Shown here: in pieces, positions 6,661-17,495 of the stretch | Numbering within the stretch: position 1 is the stretch's first letter | Layout of the letters: the number at the start of each line of letters is the position of its first letter | Notes under the pieces: model-generated | What the model was told of the DNA's origin: nothing | What the model saw: only the letters and a program-made list of their open reading frames with translations | Databases searched by the model: none | From: Trueperaceae bacterium | GTDB lineage: Bacteria > Deinococcota > Deinococci > Deinococcales > Trueperaceae | Length of the DNA stretch: 64,000 nucleotides | Reading direction: 5' to 3' | Assembly (NCBI GenBank): GCA_013697735.1 | Contig: JACCWH010000237.1 | Location: 1 to 64,000, forward strand | Translations under genes and position numbers: made by a program

Positions 6661-9600
6661 CACGCGGCCCCGAGTTCGACGCGCTCGTCCGGAGCCGAGC
6701 TCACGCCGATCGTGATGCCGCCTCGCTGCCATAGGGACACGAGCATGTCCGCGAAGCGGAGCGGATGGGACGTACTCCGACCGCGTAGGTCGAGCAGCGT
6801 GCCGAGGTCGGAGGAGAGCACGTCGGCGATCAGCTCCTCCTGCTCGACCGAGTCGCCGAACTGTCGTAGGAGGTCGGCGTGGAAGGGCGCGAGCTCCGCG
6901 CGCACGAGTCCCGCGGCCACTCGGTCCCCGGCGTCCTGGCCGTCGCGCACGACGAGCGCGGTCGCTGCGTCCATGCCGATGAGCCAGGCGGCGAGCTCGA
7001 GGTCGCCACGCTCTCCCGCGGGCGCACCCTCGAGCGTTTCGAGGAGGGCGCTCTCCGAGGCGCGCACGTGCTCGTCGGCGGTCTCTGCCGAGCGACTGCG
7101 GAGCGCAGCAAAGGCCGCGTGGGCATGCGCCTGGGCGCGTTGATAGGGATAGCGCGACTCGTCGAGTGAGCGCAGCGCCAGATCGAGCGAGACGTCGCCC
7201 GCTTGTGCGAAGAGGTTCGCCGCGAGGAGGGCGTCGCGGTAGAGGGTGCCGAGGTGCTCGCGATCCTTCGCCACCTCGATGCTATCGACGACGTGCTGCA
7301 ACAGCGCTCGAGCGTGACGGAGGTCGAGGTGATCACCGTCGAGTGCGGGGGTGATCCCGAAGGGGCGGCGAAAGGGCTGCGAGACCGCGCGACAGCCGTA
7401 GCCGAGCGCGAGGCGGAGCGTCGCCCGCAGAATGCGGTAGGTACCGTCGACGCCCTGTGAATCGGCGTACTGGTGGAAGCGGCGCACGTCCCGCTCGAAG
7501 CCGTGGATCGCTTCGTCGTACCGGCCCTCGGCCAACAGGTTGAGCGCCGCCTCGTCATCGACTCGCGCGAGCCAGAAGGCGTGCTCGCTCTCGTCGGCGA
7601 GGGCGCCCTGGGCGCGACGGTCGGTGCCGTGGCCGCTCGCGAGGACCTGGCGCGCCTCTTCGAAGTCCGCGGCGGCGAGCACCGTCGCGCCGCGACGACG
7701 GTGCACCGTGCCCCGACGCGAGAGGTAGCGAGTCTGCTCCGCGATGAGCGCTTCGGAGCGCTGCGCCAACGTCACGGCCTCGTCGAGTGCCTCGAGCGCA
7801 CGCCCGAAGTGCCCGAGCTTCATGAAGACGTCGCCCCGTTGGAACGCGACGCGCGCGCTCATGAGGTCGTCGCTCCCGCCGACCACGTCGAACGCCTCCA
7901 GCGCCGCCGTGAAATCGCCGCGGTCCTTCGCGATCAGGCCGTCCCATAGCGCGGCCTTGGCACGGACGCTGCGGGTTCGGGGATCGTCGCCGGCACGCGC
8001 GAGGTGACGTGCGACCTCGTCGCGCACGAGGCGCGCCGCCTCGTCGGGGCGTCCGCGCCAGCGGGCGATCGACGCCTGCGCGAGCGCGGCCTCCGCCTCG
8101 AGGCGGGGGGCGCACGCCTCCGGTAGCGAGGCGAGGAGCGCCTCGGCCTGATCGAACTGGCCGCGGAGCGTCAAGCCCTCGGCACGCTGCAAGGCCGTCC
8201 ACACCCTCGTGTCGACGTCGTCGGAGACCGCGAGCACCGCGAACGCGTCGCGTGCATCCTGGTGCTGGTAGGAGCCGAGCACGACGTAGTGACCGGCGAC
8301 TTGCCGTGCCAGGGTCTCGAGTTCGGCGCCTTCGGCGAGCTCCTGGGTGGCGGCCAGCCAGATGCGCTGGACGAGGGACTGTTGCGTGCCGTGGGAGGCC
8401 ATCCAAGAGGCGAGCGCCGTCCACGCGCGCGCCTCGAAGAGGTGACTGAGGTAGCGCGTGGCGACGTCGCCCCCCGGGTCCTCGTCGGCGACGTTCCGGT
8501 AGAGCGACGCTGCGGCGAGGTGCAGCGTCCGGTGCCGCTCCGGGAGTTCGGTGCGGAGGGCGTCACGCAGTCCGGTCGCGAGCCGTCGCGAGAAGCAGCG
8601 GAAGGTGTCGCCCGCGCCGGGCACCGCGTCGAGGAATGCCAACTCGATGTTGTTGAGCGTGTCGCCGGGCTCGGCCCCTTCGACGCCGTCGCCGTCGCGT
8701 GCGGCCGCACGGAGGCGAGCGAGCACGTCGGAGCGGAAGTTCGGGAACTCGGCGAGGGTGAGGGTCGCGACCGCGGCCAAGAACTCGCGCAGCCGGGTGT
8801 CGGACGACGTCGCGACGAGGTGCGAGAGCTGCGTCATCGACTTTTCGGAGACGGGCACCTCGTCGGGAGCACCCGGGTCCCGGATCTCGGCCAGGAGCGT
8901 GAGCGTGCGGAGCTCCTCGAAGGAGCGGCCGGCGCGCTGCACGATCTCCTCGTGACGTGCGGGGTTCGCTGCCGGCAGCCGCGCGCGTACGAAGCGTCGT
9001 GCCTCGTTCGCGGTCGGTGGCGTCAGCTTCACCGGACCATCGACGGCTCCCATCTGCTGTGCGGCTCGCACCGGGACGTCACCCATCGAGATCAGCAACG
9101 CCGTGTGTGGCAGCCGCGCGAGCGGTTCGAAGAGCGACAGCCAGAGCCATTCGGATGCGGAGACCCGCGGAACCTCGGGCGTGTTGAGTCGCAGGCTTGC
9201 CAGACCCATCGAATCCTGGCCGGCGAGCGACATGGAGACGTGGAGGATGAAGATCTGCGACCCGCTGAAGGCCCTCGCCGCGTCGAGGATGGTACGCGCG
9301 ACGTCGGCCTGCGCATCGGCCTGCACGGCGAAGGCGCTCGAGGAGCCGATCTTGACGAGCTTCGCTTCGATCGCCTCGGGCGTCGCACCCACCGCGCCAC
9401 CGAGCCGCGTCAGCGACGTGCCGAGGTCGGTGCCGCCGAATTCGAGCCGGATGATGCGGTCGGCGGCGACGGGCTCGATTTCGAGCGCCTGCTGGATGTA
9501 ATCCGAGAGGAGCGTCTTGCCCGACCCCGCACGGCCCGTCACCACCAGCTTCGGATGCGTGCCCGAGCGGACGCCCTGTACGAAGTCGCGGTAGGTCCGC

Positions 9601-9947
9601 CGCTTCTCTCGCCCGAGGAGCTGGAGGATCTCCTGATCGTTGCCGCTGCCCGGAGCGAGGACCACCTCGAGCTCCGGAGCCTTGAGTGGCTCCTGCCCGG
9701 TGCTCCTCCACAGGTCGTCGAGGATCGAGTAGAGGACGCGCTTGTCGGGGAGCTTCCCCTTGTCGCGATAGATGATGTTTCGAACCACGTTCGGGTTCGC
9801 GCCACGCGACTCCATCTGGGCGCGCAGCCAATTGATGCTGCCGACCACGCCATGCTCGTCCCGTCTGTTCGCGATTTCCCGCCGTACGTTCTCGAAGATC
9901 GGCCGCCAAGGGCTGGTGGTGCCGGGTCTGCCTGAGGTGGACGCCAT
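6660..9947 (-). CDS. Large STAND-like P-loop NTPase with C-terminal TPR-like repeats
   Basis: 1095 residues. A helical N-terminal domain of unknown type covers about residues 1-90 (IINWLRAQ-like helix, NIIYRDKGKLPDKRVLY). Walker A GRAGSGKT is at 138-145, followed by a hydrophobic Walker-B-like strand SQIFILHVSMSL near 225. The C-terminal ~600 residues are alanine-rich helical hairpins of TPR type (for example GHFGRALEALDEAVTLAQ and EGRYDEAIHGFERDVRRF). This layout is that of STAND signalling ATPases, which switch on by oligomerising after ligand binding. It leads an operon with acuB and acuC, so a link to acetylation control is possible. The start is set by a TATACT box 8 bases upstream. Output and ligand are unknown. 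Confidence 0.75.
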   Translation of the reverse strand: MASTSGRPGTTSPWRPIFENVRREIANRRDEHGVVGSINWLRAQMESRGANPNVVRNIIYRDKGKLPDKRVLYSILDDLWRSTGQEPLKAPELEVVLAPGSGNDQEILQLLGREKRRTYRDFVQGVRSGTHPKLVVTGRAGSGKTLLSDYIQQALEIEPVAADRIIRLEFGGTDLGTSLTRLGGAVGATPEAIEAKLVKIGSSSAFAVQADAQADVARTILDAARAFSGSQIFILHVSMSLAGQDSMGLASLRLNTPEVPRVSASEWLWLSLFEPLARLPHTALLISMGDVPVRAAQQMGAVDGPVKLTPPTANEARRFVRARLPAANPARHEEIVQRAGRSFEELRTLTLLAEIRDPGAPDEVPVSEKSMTQLSHLVATSSDTRLREFLAAVATLTLAEFPNFRSDVLARLRAAARDGDGVEGAEPGDTLNNIELAFLDAVPGAGDTFRCFSRRLATGLRDALRTELPERHRTLHLAAASLYRNVADEDPGGDVATRYLSHLFEARAWTALASWMASHGTQQSLVQRIWLAATQELAEGAELETLARQVAGHYVVLGSYQHQDARDAFAVLAVSDDVDTRVWTALQRAEGLTLRGQFDQAEALLASLPEACAPRLEAEAALAQASIARWRGRPDEAARLVRDEVARHLARAGDDPRTRSVRAKAALWDGLIAKDRGDFTAALEAFDVVGGSDDLMSARVAFQRGDVFMKLGHFGRALEALDEAVTLAQRSEALIAEQTRYLSRRGTVHRRRGATVLAAADFEEARQVLASGHGTDRRAQGALADESEHAFWLARVDDEAALNLLAEGRYDEAIHGFERDVRRFHQYADSQGVDGTYRILRATLRLALGYGCRAVSQPFRRPFGITPALDGDHLDLRHARALLQHVVDSIEVAKDREHLGTLYRDALLAANLFAQAGDVSLDLALRSLDESRYPYQRAQAHAHAAFAALRSRSAETADEHVRASESALLETLEGAPAGERGDLELAAWLIGMDAATALVVRDGQDAGDRVAAGLVRAELAPFHADLLRQFGDSVEQEELIADVLSSDLGTLLDLRGRSTSHPLRFADMLVSLWQRGGITIGVSSAPDERVELGAA

Positions 9948-9955
9948 CGACACGC

Positions 9956-9961
9956 AGTATA
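9956..9961 (-). promoter_or_regulatory. -10 box TATACT for the STAND-acuB-acuC operon
   Basis: TATACT ends 8 bases before the ATG at 9947; the transcript would have almost no leader. It drives the three-gene operon divergently from mqnC. Confidence 0.6.
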
Positions 9962-10046
9962 CCTGGTGGACCAAAACGGGTACACAATGCCTGGGGAGCG
10001 TAAGGGACGCGTCGGAGCGGCGACCCGGCCGGCGGCGTGCCGGTGC

Positions 10047-10052
10047 TACACT
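10047..10052 (+). promoter_or_regulatory. -10 box TACACT for mqnC (leaderless)
   Basis: TACACT, 6 bases, ATG. No Shine-Dalgarno sequence fits between. Confidence 0.6.
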
Positions 10053-10058
10053 CCCCTC

Positions 10059-11195
10059 ATGTGCCCACTGCACGCGCCTGCGGGCGCCCGAACGAGTCCA
10101 GACGACGCGCTCGCGTTCTACCGTCGCCCGCTCTTCGACCTCGCCGGCGAGGCCTTCGAGGCGCGGAGCGAGCGAACCGACGCCAGCGTGGTCACGTACC
10201 TCATCGATCGCAACGTGAATTACTCCAACGTCTGCAACGTCGGCTGTGCCTTCTGCGGCTTCTACCGCACGCGGCGTCAGGACGACGCCTACACCCTCTC
10301 CTTCGGCGAGATCTCGGCCAAGTTGCGTGAACTCGAGGCAGTGGGCGGCACGCGCGTGTTGATGCAGGGGGGCGTCAATCCCTACCTGCCGTTCGAGTGG
10401 TACCTCGACCTGCTCGCCCACCTCAAGCGCGCGCACCCGACGATCCGCGTCGAGGCCTTCAGCCCCGAGGAGATCAAGGGGATGACGAAGCTCACGGGAA
10501 TGTCGCCCCTCGAGGTACTGCGCGAACTCCAGGTCGCGGGCCTCGACGGTCTACCCGGCGGCGGCGGCGAGATGCTCGTCGACGAGGTGCGGCACGCCGC
10601 ACACGTCTCACCCGCGCGCATCTCGACCGACGAGTGGCTGTCGATCATGGCCGACGCCCAGCGACTCGGGCTCTACACGACTGCGACGATGGTCATCGGT
10701 TTCGGTGAGAGCAACGCGCAGCGTGTGCAGAGCCTGATGCGCCTTCGTGATGCCCAGGATCGTGCGCTCGCAGAACACGGCAACGGCTACTCCGCCTTCA
10801 TCGCCTGGACGCTCCAGACGAAAGGGGTCCGCATCGAGGGGAAAGCGCCCGGGGCCGGAGCGTTCGAATACGTGCAGCACGTGGCGGTGAGCCGGCTCGT
10901 GCTCGACAACATCGTCAACGTCCAGGCGTCGTGGCCGACGATGGGGTACAAGGTCGCCCAGACCACGCTCTTCGCTGGAGCGAACGACTTCGGCTCCACG
11001 ATGCTCGAGGAGAACGTCGTCTCGCAGGCGGGTGCCCGCCTGCGTGCGACCCCCGAGCGGGAGATGGTCCGGCAGATCGTCGACGCGGGGTTCGAGCCGC
11101 GGCAGCGCGACAGCCTCTACAACGTGATCCGCACCCCCGACGTGGAGGCCATGCTCGCGCCGCCTACGCCGGTGCCGGTCGCGGCACCGGCGTAG
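10059..11195 (+). CDS. mqnC: Dehypoxanthine futalosine cyclase (radical SAM)
   Basis: 378 residues. The radical-SAM cluster motif is CNVGCAFCGFYR (CxxxCxxC) near residue 64, preceded by YLIDRNVNYSNVC, which is typical of MqnC/MqnE/CofH relatives. MQGGVNPYLPFEWYLDLL and GLDGLPGGGGEML point to MqnC. It cyclises dehypoxanthine futalosine in the futalosine route to menaquinone. The start is supported by the leaderless promoter. It lies 2 bases before an amidohydrolase that fits the deaminase step of the same route; other mqn genes are not in the window. Confidence 0.9.
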   Translation: MCPLHAPAGARTSPDDALAFYRRPLFDLAGEAFEARSERTDASVVTYLIDRNVNYSNVCNVGCAFCGFYRTRRQDDAYTLSFGEISAKLRELEAVGGTRVLMQGGVNPYLPFEWYLDLLAHLKRAHPTIRVEAFSPEEIKGMTKLTGMSPLEVLRELQVAGLDGLPGGGGEMLVDEVRHAAHVSPARISTDEWLSIMADAQRLGLYTTATMVIGFGESNAQRVQSLMRLRDAQDRALAEHGNGYSAFIAWTLQTKGVRIEGKAPGAGAFEYVQHVAVSRLVLDNIVNVQASWPTMGYKVAQTTLFAGANDFGSTMLEENVVSQAGARLRATPEREMVRQIVDAGFEPRQRDSLYNVIRTPDVEAMLAPPTPVPVAAPA

Positions 11196-11197
11196 GC

Positions 11198-12409
11198 GTG
11201 CGCGCGAGCGACGACGGTGCCTCATCGACCACGCCGGCCGTGGCCGAGTCGGGAACGATCGGGCGCGAACTCTGGACTGCCGACGTCGCCTACGCCGGCA
11301 TCGGCTCGGCGCTGGGCGGGGCGGGTGTCGCGGTGCAGCGCCGCCCCGACGGCGACCGTACGATCGTCGCACTCGACACCCTCGATCGGTTGCGTCGCCG
11401 CTTCCCCGATGCGCCCACGGTGGAGCATCGCGCCGTGCTGGCACCGCCCGCAGTCAACGCGCACACCCACCTCGATCTCTCCGACATGCCGTTCACGCCA
11501 GGGCCGTACGGCGCCTTCATCGCCGAGGTGATCGCCTTCTCGCACGCGGGTCGTCGAGGTGAGGCCGCCACGCGCCGTGGGCTCGCCGAGCTCCGGGCCG
11601 CCCGCACGACGACCGTGGGCGACATCGTCACCACGGAGGAGGGCATGCGCATCCTCCTCGACGCACCCGACATCGACGGGGTGGCGTATTGGGAGGTGCT
11701 CGCACCCGACCCGGAGCGGAGCGAGGAGGTGCTCGCAGCGACAGAACGAGCGATCGACCGCTTCTCCTCCTGGCAGCGGCAGGGGGGAGTCCGCGTCGGG
11801 CTCTCGCCGCACGCGCCACACACCGTCTCACCCCGCCTCATGGTCGGGCTCACCGCGCTGGCGCGTCGGCGCGGACTCCCGATGCAGATCCACGTCGCCG
11901 AGAGTGAGGGCGAGCAGACGCTCCACCGTCGTGGCGACGGGCCGCTCGCCACGGCGCTGGCTGCGCTCGGGGCGTCGTGGGTGCCGTCGGGACGCAGCCC
12001 GATCGGCTATCTCGAGGACCTCGGTGTGCTCGAGGTGAGGCCGACGCTCGTGCACATGGTTCACGTCGACGAAGACGACGTTCGGGCCGTGGCGCGCGCG
12101 GGGAGCGCGGTCGTGCACTGCCCGCGCTCCAACGAGGCGCTCGGGTGTGGAACGTTCCCGTGGGCGCTCTTCGCCCGGCACGGCGTGAGCGTCGGCCTCG
12201 GTACCGACTCGCGCGGCTCGTCACCCGACCTCGACGTCCGGCGTGAGTGGCTGGCCGCACTGCGTCTCCACGGCGATGGGGCGAACGCCGCGCAGCTCGT
12301 GTGGTCGGCCGTCAAGGGGGGAGCGCGGGCGCTGGGCACGAGACCGCGCGCCGCGCGCCGCGGCGAGCCACTCGATGCATTGTCGTCGTGGACACTGCCT
12401 GTACACTGA
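11198..12409 (+). CDS. Amidohydrolase, probable aminodeoxyfutalosine deaminase
   Basis: 403-residue metal-dependent hydrolase of the ATZ/TRZ-cytosine-deaminase type. Metal ligands are visible in NAHTHLDLSDMPF (HxH), HVAESEGEQ, HMVHV and the Asp of GLGTDSRGSSPDLD; HCPRSNEALGCG is the usual segment between them. The position 2 bases after mqnC makes 6-amino-6-deoxyfutalosine the likely substrate, deaminated to futalosine; that step is inferred from context. A GTG at 11198 is used as start because of the coupling distance; a GTG at 11240 is the alternative. The promoter for thioredoxin lies within its 3' end. Confidence 0.75.
   Translation: MRASDDGASSTTPAVAESGTIGRELWTADVAYAGIGSALGGAGVAVQRRPDGDRTIVALDTLDRLRRRFPDAPTVEHRAVLAPPAVNAHTHLDLSDMPFTPGPYGAFIAEVIAFSHAGRRGEAATRRGLAELRAARTTTVGDIVTTEEGMRILLDAPDIDGVAYWEVLAPDPERSEEVLAATERAIDRFSSWQRQGGVRVGLSPHAPHTVSPRLMVGLTALARRRGLPMQIHVAESEGEQTLHRRGDGPLATALAALGASWVPSGRSPIGYLEDLGVLEVRPTLVHMVHVDEDDVRAVARAGSAVVHCPRSNEALGCGTFPWALFARHGVSVGLGTDSRGSSPDLDVRREWLAALRLHGDGANAAQLVWSAVKGGARALGTRPRAARRGEPLDALSSWTLPVH
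12380..12407 (+). promoter_or_regulatory. Promoter for trxA inside the 3' end of the deaminase gene
   Basis: TTGTCG, 16-base spacer, TACACT: the closest match to a sigma-70 promoter before trxA. A second TAGCAT box at 12437-12442 lacks a good -35. Confidence 0.5.
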
Positions 12410-12455
12410 GCGACAGCGCCGGGCCACCTCCGTGCCTAGCATGAGCGGAGCGAGA

Positions 12456-12472
12456 GCCACGCTCGGCGTGGC
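12456..12472 (+). other. Perfect 7-bp hairpin in the trxA leader
   Basis: GCCACGC, 3-base loop, GCGTGGC. No T-run follows, so it is more likely an mRNA-stabilising or attenuating structure than a terminator. Confidence 0.5.
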
Positions 12473-12505
12473 CGGTCGAAATCGAAAGCGACCGTAGGAG
12501 GAATG

Positions 12506-12844
12506 ATGTCCGACGACACCGTTACATTCAGCGACGCCGACTTCAAGGCCCAGACGAGCGAGGGCCTCGTCCTGGTCGACTTCTGGGCGCCCTGGTGCGG
12601 CCCGTGTCGCATGGTCGGCCCGATCATCGACGACCTCGCCAGCGAGTACGCCGGCAAGATCCGTGTCGGCAAGCTCAACGTCGACGACAACCAGCAGACC
12701 GCGATGAGCTTTCGCGTGATGAGCATCCCCACCGTGATCCTGTTCAAGGACGGCGAACCCGTGGAGACGATCGTGGGTGCGCTGCCCAAGGGCGCCTACC
12801 AGCAGCGGCTCGAGAAGCACGTGGTGAGCCCCGCCGTCAACTAA
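12506..12844 (+). CDS. trxA: Thioredoxin
   Basis: 112 residues with the redox site WAPWCGPCRM near residue 30 and the cis-Pro loop SIPTVILF near residue 75. It is a cytosolic disulfide reductase that acts with thioredoxin reductase, which is not in the window. Two ATGs stand in tandem (12503 and 12506); the second sits 4 bases after the strong AGGAGG at 12496-12501, so it is preferred. Monocistronic, ending in a clear terminator. Confidence 0.95.
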   Translation: MSDDTVTFSDADFKAQTSEGLVLVDFWAPWCGPCRMVGPIIDDLASEYAGKIRVGKLNVDDNQQTAMSFRVMSIPTVILFKDGEPVETIVGALPKGAYQQRLEKHVVSPAVN

Positions 12845-12861
12845 CGCCCCCACGTAGGCAT

Positions 12862-12908
12862 GAACGCCTCGCACCCGTGCGCGCACGCGCCGCACCCGCG
12901 AGGCGTTC
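12862..12908 (+). terminator. Terminator hairpin between trxA and the convergent lipoprotein gene
   Basis: A perfect 11-bp inverted repeat (12862-12872 with 12898-12908) around a GC-rich loop. It may work in both directions, since the lipoprotein gene on the other strand ends at 12959. Confidence 0.65.
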
Positions 12909-12958
12909 TTCGTGGCGCGGTCGCACGCCGGTCGCGCCGCTCAGGCCGCACGGCTCGT

Positions 12959-13339
12959 TTACGAGGGGGTCCGTTGCACCCCGCGCGGGCTCACGAGCCA
13001 GGCGGCGCCGTCGACCGCGTCGGATGTGAGTCGCAAGGTGTAGTCGCCGTCGCTGAAGGCCTCTACGGTGATGCGCGCGCCGCGGGGGAGGTCGAGGTCG
13101 ACGAGCACGTTGGTGGTGTAGACGCCGGTTCGCAGGCGACCGATCTCCATGCGGTGGAAGGCCTCGTGCGCGACCCGCTCGACCGCTTGGGCCGCCGGGG
13201 TGTCGAACGCGGCACTGGCGGCACCAGCGGCACCAGCGGCACCGGTGGCACCGTCGACCGCCGGTGCGCAGGCGGCGACGAGCGCGAGCACGAGGAGGGC
13301 GAGTGCCAGGGGGCGGCGGGCGGACGCGATCGGGAGCAT
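12959..13339 (-). CDS. Small lipoprotein of unknown function
   Basis: 126 residues. A basic N-terminus is followed by a hydrophobic stretch and a lipobox (LVAAC), so residue 20-21 should be the lipidated cysteine. An Ala/Gly-rich linker (GAAGAAGAAS) leads to a ~85-residue domain with EAFHRMEIGRLRTGVYTTNVLVDLDLP and DGDYTLRLTS. The second part resembles the mature region of type IV pilin-like minor proteins in length and beta-rich pattern, but I do not recognise a family. The start at 13339 is supported by a TACGCT box 5 bases upstream. Confidence 0.75.
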   Translation of the reverse strand: MLPIASARRPLALALLVLALVAACAPAVDGATGAAGAAGAASAAFDTPAAQAVERVAHEAFHRMEIGRLRTGVYTTNVLVDLDLPRGARITVEAFSDGDYTLRLTSDAVDGAAWLVSPRGVQRTPS

Positions 13340-13344
13340 GCTCC

Positions 13345-13350
13345 AGCGTA
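13345..13350 (-). promoter_or_regulatory. -10 box TACGCT for the lipoprotein gene (leaderless)
   Basis: TACGCT, 5 bases (GGAGC), ATG. The GGAG is too close to the start to serve as a normal ribosome site. Confidence 0.55.
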
Positions 13351-14061
13351 TCAGTCTCGGCCGCTCCCGCCGCGCTCGCTCATGATGGCCGCCAGACCGA
13401 CGTGCACCACGTAGCGCTGTGCACCGCGGCGGCGGCCGTAGCGCAGGACGATGTCGAAGAGCTCGCGTTGCAGCGCCTTGGCATCCTCGAAATCGAGGTA
13501 GAGCTGGTCGCGCCAGGCCGACAGGGCGGCGGGCATGTCGGCGTCGAGGAGCGTGGCGTTGGCGGCGGGGGAGATGGCCGTTTGGACCTGCAGTCGACCG
13601 CGGGCGTCGCGATAGATTCTCGTGCCCCAACTCTCCATCGTTTCGCTCCTCGCCCGCACCACGTTGCTCCGCAGGAGGCGCTCGTGGTAGGCGTCGCGCT
13701 CGGCGAGCGCGCTCTCGAGGCTCTCGGCCCCCGTCGCCTCGAAGGGGATGAAGAAGACGTCGGCGGTCGTCCTGTAGCGGTGGATCGAACGGCCCGCGCG
13801 TGCGACGGTCTCGACCACCTCGATGAGTTCCAACTGCTGGAGGCGCTTGACGCGCCGCAGCACCGTGTTGGGGAGTTCGCCGGTCTCGCTCGCTGCTTCG
13901 CCCACGCTCCGGTCGACGCCGAGGAAGGGCTCGATCTGTCGCAGCCCCGACGGGCGCAGGAGCCAGCGCGCCGCTGCCGGGTCGCGTACTACGACGATTC
14001 GACCAGGGTGGGCCGGACGCTCGTCCCCCGCGGTCACGCTACGTGAACCTCGCTCTAGCAT
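13351..14061 (-). CDS. ArsR-like winged-helix transcriptional regulator
   Basis: 236 residues. The winged-helix segment spans about residues 25-95: ARWLLRPSGLRQIEPFL, SVGEAASETGELPNTVLRRVKRLQQLELIEV and a wing ending in RYRTTADVFFIPF. The C-terminal ~140 residues are helical and may sense a ligand or dimerise. It is divergent from aconitase with a 113-bp shared upstream region, so acnA control is the obvious hypothesis. Metal-binding cysteines of the ArsR/SmtB sensors are absent. Confidence 0.72.
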   Translation of the reverse strand: MLERGSRSVTAGDERPAHPGRIVVVRDPAAARWLLRPSGLRQIEPFLGVDRSVGEAASETGELPNTVLRRVKRLQQLELIEVVETVARAGRSIHRYRTTADVFFIPFEATGAESLESALAERDAYHERLLRSNVVRARSETMESWGTRIYRDARGRLQVQTAISPAANATLLDADMPAALSAWRDQLYLDFEDAKALQRELFDIVLRYGRRRGAQRYVVHVGLAAIMSERGGSGRD

Positions 14062-14071
14062 GTCATGTTGA

Positions 14072-14077
14072 AGCGTA
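14072..14077 (-). promoter_or_regulatory. -10 box TACGCT for the ArsR-like regulator
   Basis: The box ends 10 bases before the ATG, giving a predicted leader of only a few bases. Confidence 0.45.
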
Positions 14078-14174
14078 GCAGACTGATGGGACCGGCGGGG
14101 CTCGCCTCGCAGCCCGCCACGGATGAACGAACCCGGCCCGGCGCTCCGTCGACGGGCGAACGTTGGAGGAGACC

Positions 14175-16907
<2,733 letters not shown>

Positions 16908-17035
16908 ACGTCGGAGGGCGCTCACGACGGGGGAGCGGCGTCGCGCGAGGGCGTCCGGCGCGCGTCTCGCGGCGCGGAGGCGAGGAGGCGAGGAGCACGT
17001 GAAACCTTCCATACCGGCGCACGGGTGCGGGAACC

Positions 17036-17041
17036 TATACT
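17036..17041 (+). promoter_or_regulatory. -10 box TATACT for the small anchored protein gene (leaderless)
   Basis: TATACT, 6 bases, GTG start: one of the cleanest leaderless arrangements in the window. Confidence 0.65.
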
Positions 17042-17047
17042 GGCACC

Positions 17048-17467
17048 GTGCGCGACATCGTCATCTTCCTGCTGATCCTCACCGGTATCTACTTCGCGGT
17101 CGGGGAATGGCGCGGCTGGTACATCGGGTTCCCGGGGCAGACGCCGGTCGTGCTCTACAAGAAGGACCACTACGCCCGCACGCCCATCCGGACGATCGCA
17201 CGCTCCGACATGCCCCTGTCGATCACGGGTCAGGTGCGAGCCGGCACGGTGAGGATCCAGGTCTTCTACGAACGCCCCGCGAGTTTTCAGACGAACCTGC
17301 AAGGGGCTCCCGAGCGCATGATCCACGAGTCGACGTTCACACGAGGGCAACGCGTGCTGTTCAACGAGATCTTCGACCAGGGACGCGGCATCTACACGAT
17401 CGCCATGACCTACGAGGGCGCGAGCGGAACCTTCCGCTTCGCGCACCCGTCCGCCTCCGAGCTCTGA
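17048..17467 (+). CDS. Small protein with N-terminal membrane anchor, function unknown
   Basis: 139 residues. The N-terminus (RDIVIFLLILTGIYFAVGEWRGWYIGF) is a single membrane helix or uncleaved signal anchor. The rest is a predicted beta-rich extracytoplasmic domain with SITGQVRAGTVRIQVFYERPASFQT and YTIAMTYEGASGTFRFAH, a pattern seen in small beta-sandwich domains. I do not recognise a family. The following SpoIID-like gene starts 28 bases later and may be co-transcribed. Confidence 0.72.
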   Translation: MRDIVIFLLILTGIYFAVGEWRGWYIGFPGQTPVVLYKKDHYARTPIRTIARSDMPLSITGQVRAGTVRIQVFYERPASFQTNLQGAPERMIHESTFTRGQRVLFNEIFDQGRGIYTIAMTYEGASGTFRFAHPSASEL

Positions 17468-17495
17468 GGCGGTCCGTGCGGCAGCGAGTCACACG

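Noticed and set aside
4280-6715. 811-codon plus-strand open frame opposite acuC/acuB
   Set aside because: It is antisense to two clear genes and has biased, low-complexity sequence as expected for a high-GC shadow frame.
8262-9935. 557-codon plus-strand frame opposite the STAND ATPase
   Set aside because: Arg/Glu/His-rich, no recognisable domain, fully antisense to a protein with P-loop and TPR features.
9948-10436. N-terminal extension of the STAND ATPase over the mqnC start
   Set aside because: It would overlap mqnC by nearly 380 bases and lacks family-like sequence; the TATACT box fits the ATG at 9947.
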